Origin: JBBRSD01 sp038245725
GTDB lineage: Bacteria > Actinomycetota > Coriobacteriia > Anaerosomatales > JAAXUF01
Assembly: GCA_038245725.1 (NCBI GenBank)
Contig: JBBRSD010000009.1
Span: 1 to 64,000 of the forward strand
DNA: 64,000 nucleotides
Direction: 5' to 3'
Shown here: positions 60,445-64,000 of the stretch, one piece after another
Numbering within the stretch: the stretch's first letter is position 1
Layout of the letters: each line of letters begins with the position of its first letter
The notes under the pieces: model-generated
The model's database searches: none
The model's input: only the letters and a program-made list of their open reading frames with translations
What the model was told of the DNA's origin: nothing
Program-made: the position numbers and the translations under genes

Positions 60445-61077
60445 CTAGTCGATGACCTCGCCAGCGGCTGCGTCAACAGCCTCGCCAAAAGCGGCCTCTT
60501 CGAGTGCGACCTCGGCATCGGCCTGCTCGGGCGTCTCCTCGACGATCTCGACGAACGCTACGCCCTCGGCGTCAACGCCCTCGACCTCGGCAACGATGGT
60601 CTCGGGAAGCGAGGCCGCGACGGCGACTCCGCCTTCGGGAACGACGTTGACGAACAACTCGGCCTTGGTGTCGCGGTAGACAGCCACCTCGATGGGGTGC
60701 TGGCCGGCCATCTTGATGGCACCGTGCGTCTCGATCTTCCGGCGATCGACATCGAGGCCCAGCTGCTCGCGCAGCGCGTCCTCGATGTGTCCGTGCGTGA
60801 CCGAACCGAAGAGACGACCCTCTTCGCCGATCTTGGCCTCGATGGTGACCACCTTGCCGTTGAGTGCTGCAGCAAGGGTCTCTGCCTCGCCCAGGCGAGT
60901 GTCTTCGCGCTTCTGGATGTTGTGCGAGCGCTGTTCGAGCTGCTTGAGGTTGCCCTTTGTCGCCTCGATGGCGACCTTACGCGGCAACAGGTAGTTGACT
61001 GCGAAACCGCGAGCGACATCGACGACGTCGCCCTCGCCTCCGCGGCCTTTCAGTTCCTGCAACAGGATGACTTTCAT
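60445..61077 (-). CDS. rplI: Ribosomal protein bL9 with acidic C-terminal extension
   Basis: The N-terminal bL9 signature is clear: MKVILLQELKGRGGEGDVVDV and RGFAVNYLLPRKVA. The C-terminal domain ends near residue 150. A further 60 residues, very rich in Glu and Ala, bring the protein to 210, against about 148 in most bacteria. ATG follows GGAG. The extension has no motif I know. Confidence 0.95.
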   Translation of the reverse strand: MKVILLQELKGRGGEGDVVDVARGFAVNYLLPRKVAIEATKGNLKQLEQRSHNIQKREDTRLGEAETLAAALNGKVVTIEAKIGEEGRLFGSVTHGHIEDALREQLGLDVDRRKIETHGAIKMAGQHPIEVAVYRDTKAELFVNVVPEGGVAVAASLPETIVAEVEGVDAEGVAFVEIVEETPEQADAEVALEEAAFGEAVDAAAGEVID

Positions 61078-61132
61078 GGTTACTCCTTCATGTCGCCGGA
61101 CAGACTCGCTGCCCGGACGGCAGTTCTATCGC

Positions 61133-62089
61133 TTACCAGCGCCGGCCTTCAGGCTCGGCGACTGTTGGCGCTGCACCCTCGCGGGACAGACGCCGAAAGT
61201 TGATCCAGAAATCGAGCAGTCCCGCGAAGCTGACGACGAGCGTGAGCACGTCGAGCGCGGCGAGCGCAGCCAATGCGAGGATGCGCCCGCCGCGGCCGAC
61301 GCCGGCCCGGTCGAGCATCCCCGCCGCGACGCCCATCCCCTGAAGGAAGAAGAGCGTGCGAGCACACAGCACGAGATTCAGCCCCACGATACCTAACGCA
61401 ACGGATCCAGCGAAGGACACTTGCGCAGCAGCCAGCATGAAGAGACCGGCGACGAACGCCCACAAGATGTGAGGCGAAAGGTCCAACCGCGACAGCGGCG
61501 GGACATTGAGGCCGAACTCCACCCTGCGAGCAGCCCATGCGACTGCGCCAATGGCAAGAACGCCCACGAACACGGCGATCTGGAAGTACGCCCACGGCCA
61601 CGCCGACACAACCAAGTGTGCGGCGTCTTGCAGCGAACGAAGCGTATCGGGCGTGCTGGAACCGAGCGTCTTCGTCATCTCCGCAAGAGCGGCTTGCGAC
61701 TGCCGTGAAACTGTTGCCGAGAGTGTGGTGCCTTGAGAGCGTGCGAGCAGCGCGTCAGCACCCATGTTCGCGAGAGCGAGCACGGCGATGAGCGCCGCTG
61801 CGACCACTTGGAACGATTGGTTCGGCAGCAGCACGACCGTGAGAACCACGGCCGCGAGCACCGGAGCGACAAACACCACATCGGACACGTTGAGCACTCC
61901 GACGACTGCGACTCCGACAGCGGCGGCGAAAGCGGCCACGGCGGTCTGTCCGCGGTACGCCAGCCCGGCGATAGCGGCGGCCGCTATGGGCACGCCGACA
62001 AACGCCATGGCCGGAGCCAGAGCAGTGCCGATGACGATAGCCGCGAACAGCAGTGCGGAGTCAGCGATGCGTGGGATGCCGGCGTCCAA
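61133..62089 (-). CDS. DUF2232 (YybS-like) membrane protein
   Basis: This 318-residue protein has about eight hydrophobic helices, a loop near 120-150 and the C-terminal FLQGMGVAAGMLDRAG phrase seen in DUF2232/YybS proteins. These lie between rpsR and rplI or dnaB in many Gram-positive bacteria, as here. The function is not known. The start appears to be TTG six bases after the rpsR stop, with GGTAGG upstream. Confidence 0.8.
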   Translation of the reverse strand: MDAGIPRIADSALLFAAIVIGTALAPAMAFVGVPIAAAAIAGLAYRGQTAVAAFAAAVGVAVVGVLNVSDVVFVAPVLAAVVLTVVLLPNQSFQVVAAALIAVLALANMGADALLARSQGTTLSATVSRQSQAALAEMTKTLGSSTPDTLRSLQDAAHLVVSAWPWAYFQIAVFVGVLAIGAVAWAARRVEFGLNVPPLSRLDLSPHILWAFVAGLFMLAAAQVSFAGSVALGIVGLNLVLCARTLFFLQGMGVAAGMLDRAGVGRGGRILALAALAALDVLTLVVSFAGLLDFWINFRRLSREGAAPTVAEPEGRRW

Positions 62090-62095
62090 GAGAGG

Positions 62096-62359
62096 CTACC
62101 TACCGCCCCTGCGGTCGATGCGGCCACTCACAACCGGAACGGTGTACGGCACGAGCGCCATTTCACGACCACGCTTGACGGCGATGGACAGCCGGTGCTG
62201 GTGCTGGGCGCAGTTGCCGGACACGCGGCGCGGCTTGATCTTGCCACGGTCGGTCATGAACTTGCGCAGCAGCTGCACGTCCTTGTAGTCGATGTACTCA
62301 GTGTGATCCTTGCAGAACTGGCAATACTTGCGCCGCGGCTTGCGGGCGAAATCGGACAT
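62096..62359 (-). CDS. rpsR: Ribosomal protein bS18
   Basis: The 87-residue protein begins with basic residues and a CQFC zinc-type pair, then IDYKDVQLLRKFMTDRGKI and SGNCAQHQHRL, giving the third Cys and a His. It is the zinc-binding (C+) form. ATG 62359 follows AAGGAGG. It is in the usual place after ssb. Confidence 0.97.
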   Translation of the reverse strand: MSDFARKPRRKYCQFCKDHTEYIDYKDVQLLRKFMTDRGKIKPRRVSGNCAQHQHRLSIAVKRGREMALVPYTVPVVSGRIDRRGGR

Positions 62360-62441
62360 GTCTTCTGACCTCCTTCCGCGATTCTTGGTCGCGGTGTTGA
62401 TATCGGTGCGCGCCCGGGGGTCGGGCGCGCCAAGTGGTTTG

Positions 62442-62864
62442 CTAGAACGGAATATCGTCGTCGATGACCGGATCCACCGGCGCCGCCGAGGAAGGCTTCG
62501 CTGCCGGCGCGCTGTAACCGCCGCTGCCTTCGCCGCGCGCACTCATGAACTCGATGTCATCGACGATGATCTCGACCTTCGAGCGCTTGCCGCCTTCGGG
62601 GGTCTCCCACTGGCTCCAGCGGAGCTTGCCTTCGATGGCGACCTTCGAGCCCTTGTTCAGGAAGCGCGAGACGGACTCGCCGCGCGATCCAAAAAGGACG
62701 GCGTCGAAGAAGTTGGGCACCTCTTCCCACTCACCGGACTGAGCGTTCTTGCGGCGGTCGTTGACGGCGATGCCCATCTTGAGGATGGCCATGCCGCCAG
62801 CGGTCGACACCAGCTCGGGGTCGCGGGTCAGATTGCCAGTGATGTTGACTCGGTTGATGCTCAT
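62442..62864 (-). CDS. ssb: Single-stranded DNA-binding protein
   Basis: The 140-residue protein has the OB fold start SINRVNITGNLTRDPEL, then WEEVPNFFDAVLFG and the closing FMSARG. The C-terminal tail ends DDDIPF, the acidic tip that binds partner proteins. ATG 62864 follows AGAAGGTGG. It lies between rpsF and rpsR as in most bacteria. Confidence 0.97.
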   Translation of the reverse strand: MSINRVNITGNLTRDPELVSTAGGMAILKMGIAVNDRRKNAQSGEWEEVPNFFDAVLFGSRGESVSRFLNKGSKVAIEGKLRWSQWETPEGGKRSKVEIIVDDIEFMSARGEGSGGYSAPAAKPSSAAPVDPVIDDDIPF

Positions 62865-62945
62865 CGTGAAAACCACCTTCTGACGTACACGGATTCGGAT
62901 TGGGATTCACCCACCGAGCCCGCAGGATGCGGCCGTACGCGAAGA

Positions 62946-63239
62946 CTACTCGCGGTCTTCGCGGTGCACGAGCATGAAGCGGACTACGGAATCGGTGATG
63001 CGCAGCACGCGGTCAAGCTCGGCGATAGCGGCCGGCGCGGTGTGGAAGTCGATGAGGACGTAATCGCCCTCAGTAACCTTGCCGATCTCGTAAGCAAGCT
63101 TGCGCTTGCCCCATCCATCGACCGTGTCCACGACGCCCCCGTCAGCGGTAATGATGCCCTGGATCTTGTCCAGAACAGCCGCACGGGCCTCCTCATCGAG
63201 AGAAGGGTTGAGCATGAGCAATAGTTCGTAAGCCTTCAT
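62946..63239 (-). CDS. rpsF: Ribosomal protein bS6
   Basis: The 97-residue protein has the bS6 pattern MKAYELLLMLNPSL, then GWGKRKLAYEIGK and YVLIDFHTAPAAIAELDRVLRI. It binds bS18 in the 30S platform. GGGGAGGTGA precedes ATG. A promoter lies about 75 bases upstream, making this the first gene of the operon through rplI. Confidence 0.97.
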   Translation of the reverse strand: MKAYELLLMLNPSLDEEARAAVLDKIQGIITADGGVVDTVDGWGKRKLAYEIGKVTEGDYVLIDFHTAPAAIAELDRVLRITDSVVRFMLVHREDRE

Positions 63240-63314
63240 TTAGTCACCTCCCCTGGGCTGACTCGGCCCCGGAACTGTGAAGGCAGCGGTCCGGAGCAGG
63301 AAATGAGCCTGTGG

Positions 63315-63343
63315 AGTGTATCACCGGCCAGGCGCTGCAGCAA
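63315..63343 (-). promoter_or_regulatory. Promoter of the rpsF operon
   Basis: On the minus strand TTGCTG (63343-63338) and an extended -10 TGATACACT (hexamer TACACT at 63320-63315) are 17 bases apart. The position, about 75 bases upstream of rpsF, suits a ribosomal-protein operon. The -10 touches the end of the upstream membrane-protein gene, which is odd but possible. Confidence 0.5.
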
Positions 63344-64000
63344 CATCCTCTCCCACAGCACTGACCAGAACCTTTCCGATTCCTTTCCGGCGTCCACCGC
63401 GCCACAACGGCCACAGCGCCCCGAGCGCCACAAGCGCGCCGAGAAGCGCGAGGCTCGCGACGCGCAGCGAGCGGGCAACGAACGCTCGCGCGCCCGACAC
63501 TAGCGCGGCCAGCCACCGCGGCTCCCCGCCGGTGGCGGTCGCCCGCCCAAGGACTGGGTTCGTCACAGGCGGAACTGCCAGCGCAACGACTTCGCCCGCC
63601 CGTATCGGGGCGAGTTGCGGCGCCGTCGGCATGCATAGCACGCCCGCCCGTCGGCTGCCCGCGGCAACCGAGATCGCTGCCCGTGTGGCCGAGGGAACCG
63701 CCAGACTCACGCCAGCTCCGAGTCCGCCAGCAACCGCCGAGCCCGCGTGGCTCGCTCTCACGCCGTTCGCCCGGGGTGCCAAGCTCACGCCGGCCGGCAA
63801 GCCGGCTGGAACCGTCACTCCCGCACCAACGCCAGCCCCCGCAGCGCCACCAACGACTACTGGCGCCCCATCGCCTACCGTCACGCCAGCACCTTGTCCC
63901 ACGCCGACGCCCTCTCCCTGTCCACCATCGCTCGATGGCGGGGGCGGGGGCGCAATGATTCCGAGCGGATCAACGTACAAGTCCCCCTCGCGCACGCCCA
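63321..64000 (-). CDS. Gly/Ala/Val-rich membrane-anchored protein, 5' end outside the window
   Basis: At least 224 residues are visible. A Pro/Gly-rich start (DPLGIIAPPPPPS) leads to a long stretch of GAGVTV- and GVGV-like repeats (about 25-105), then a Ser/Ala-rich part, one transmembrane helix (about 175-197) and a basic segment WRGGRRKG. The layout fits the C-terminal end of a secreted, membrane-held surface protein. No family is recognised. The frame stays open to the window edge, so the true start is probably beyond it. Confidence 0.5.
   Translation of the reverse strand, partial: GVREGDLYVDPLGIIAPPPPPSSDGGQGEGVGVGQGAGVTVGDGAPVVVGGAAGAGVGAGVTVPAGLPAGVSLAPRANGVRASHAGSAVAGGLGAGVSLAVPSATRAAISVAAGSRRAGVLCMPTAPQLAPIRAGEVVALAVPPVTNPVLGRATATGGEPRWLAALVSGARAFVARSLRVASLALLGALVALGALWPLWRGGRRKGIGKVLVSAVGEDVAAAPGR

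Overview
The window comes from a high-GC bacterial chromosome with no mobile elements, no CRISPR array and no tRNA or rRNA genes that I can recognise. Gene content suggests an anaerobic or microaerophilic member of the Actinobacteriota, most likely class Coriobacteriia or a relative such as Anaerosomatales/OPB41. The basis is an Mvh/Hdr-type NiFe hydrogenase, rubrerythrin, a multihaem cytochrome, a probable selenocysteine MsrA, and the order rpsF-ssb-rpsR-yybS-rplI-dnaB. The taxonomic call is inference.

Positions 1-583 hold no convincing protein gene. The minus strand there carries a run of stem-loops that ends in a Rho-independent-type terminator, a candidate structured RNA. A fused AraC/O6-alkylguanine methyltransferase gene follows. 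From 1660 to 10356 lies a tight 12-gene operon: MvhD, hydrogenase small and large subunits, HdrA, a TusA-like protein, a complete stressosome-type signalling module (RsbR-, RsbS-, RsbT- and RsbX-like proteins plus an extra anti-sigma-type kinase), and the hydrogenase maturation protease. The signalling module therefore sits between the hydrogenase structural genes and the protease that matures the large subunit. A metallo-beta-lactamase-fold protein, a lipoprotein and rubrerythrin come next.

From 12.5 to 23 kb are hisG, a small membrane protein, a 32-residue membrane peptide with a strong ribosome binding site divergent from a LysR regulator, a secreted phospholipase C/P1-nuclease-like protein, a YfhO-type membrane protein, a glycosyltransferase and an SDR. 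From 21.6 to 31 kb, all on the minus strand, is a copper and envelope-redox cluster: two DUF7282-like envelope proteins, a CopA-type ATPase with four metal-binding domains and long Ala/Pro linkers, a membrane cupredoxin, a SafE-cupredoxin fusion, a Cys-containing small membrane protein, MsrB, and an MsrA whose catalytic cysteine codon is TGA with a SECIS-like hairpin just downstream. The MsrA is the clearest item that simple gene calling would miss.

From 31 to 39 kb are a TIGR00300-family protein, an orphan type IV pilin, purE, a HemN/HemW-like radical SAM protein, purD, a membrane glycosyltransferase and purA. From 39.5 to 50.6 kb on the plus strand are a seven-haem cytochrome and an ABC export locus (two adaptors, two ATPases, four permeases, one TetR regulator). 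From 50.6 to 58.4 kb are a PAS-GGDEF protein, an MFS transporter, a second YfhO protein coupled to a polyprenol-phosphate sugar transferase, and an FAD-dependent dehydrogenase. A glutaredoxin-like gene precedes the conserved replication/ribosomal cluster dnaB, rplI, yybS, rpsR, ssb, rpsF. The window ends inside a Gly/Ala/Val-rich membrane-anchored protein.
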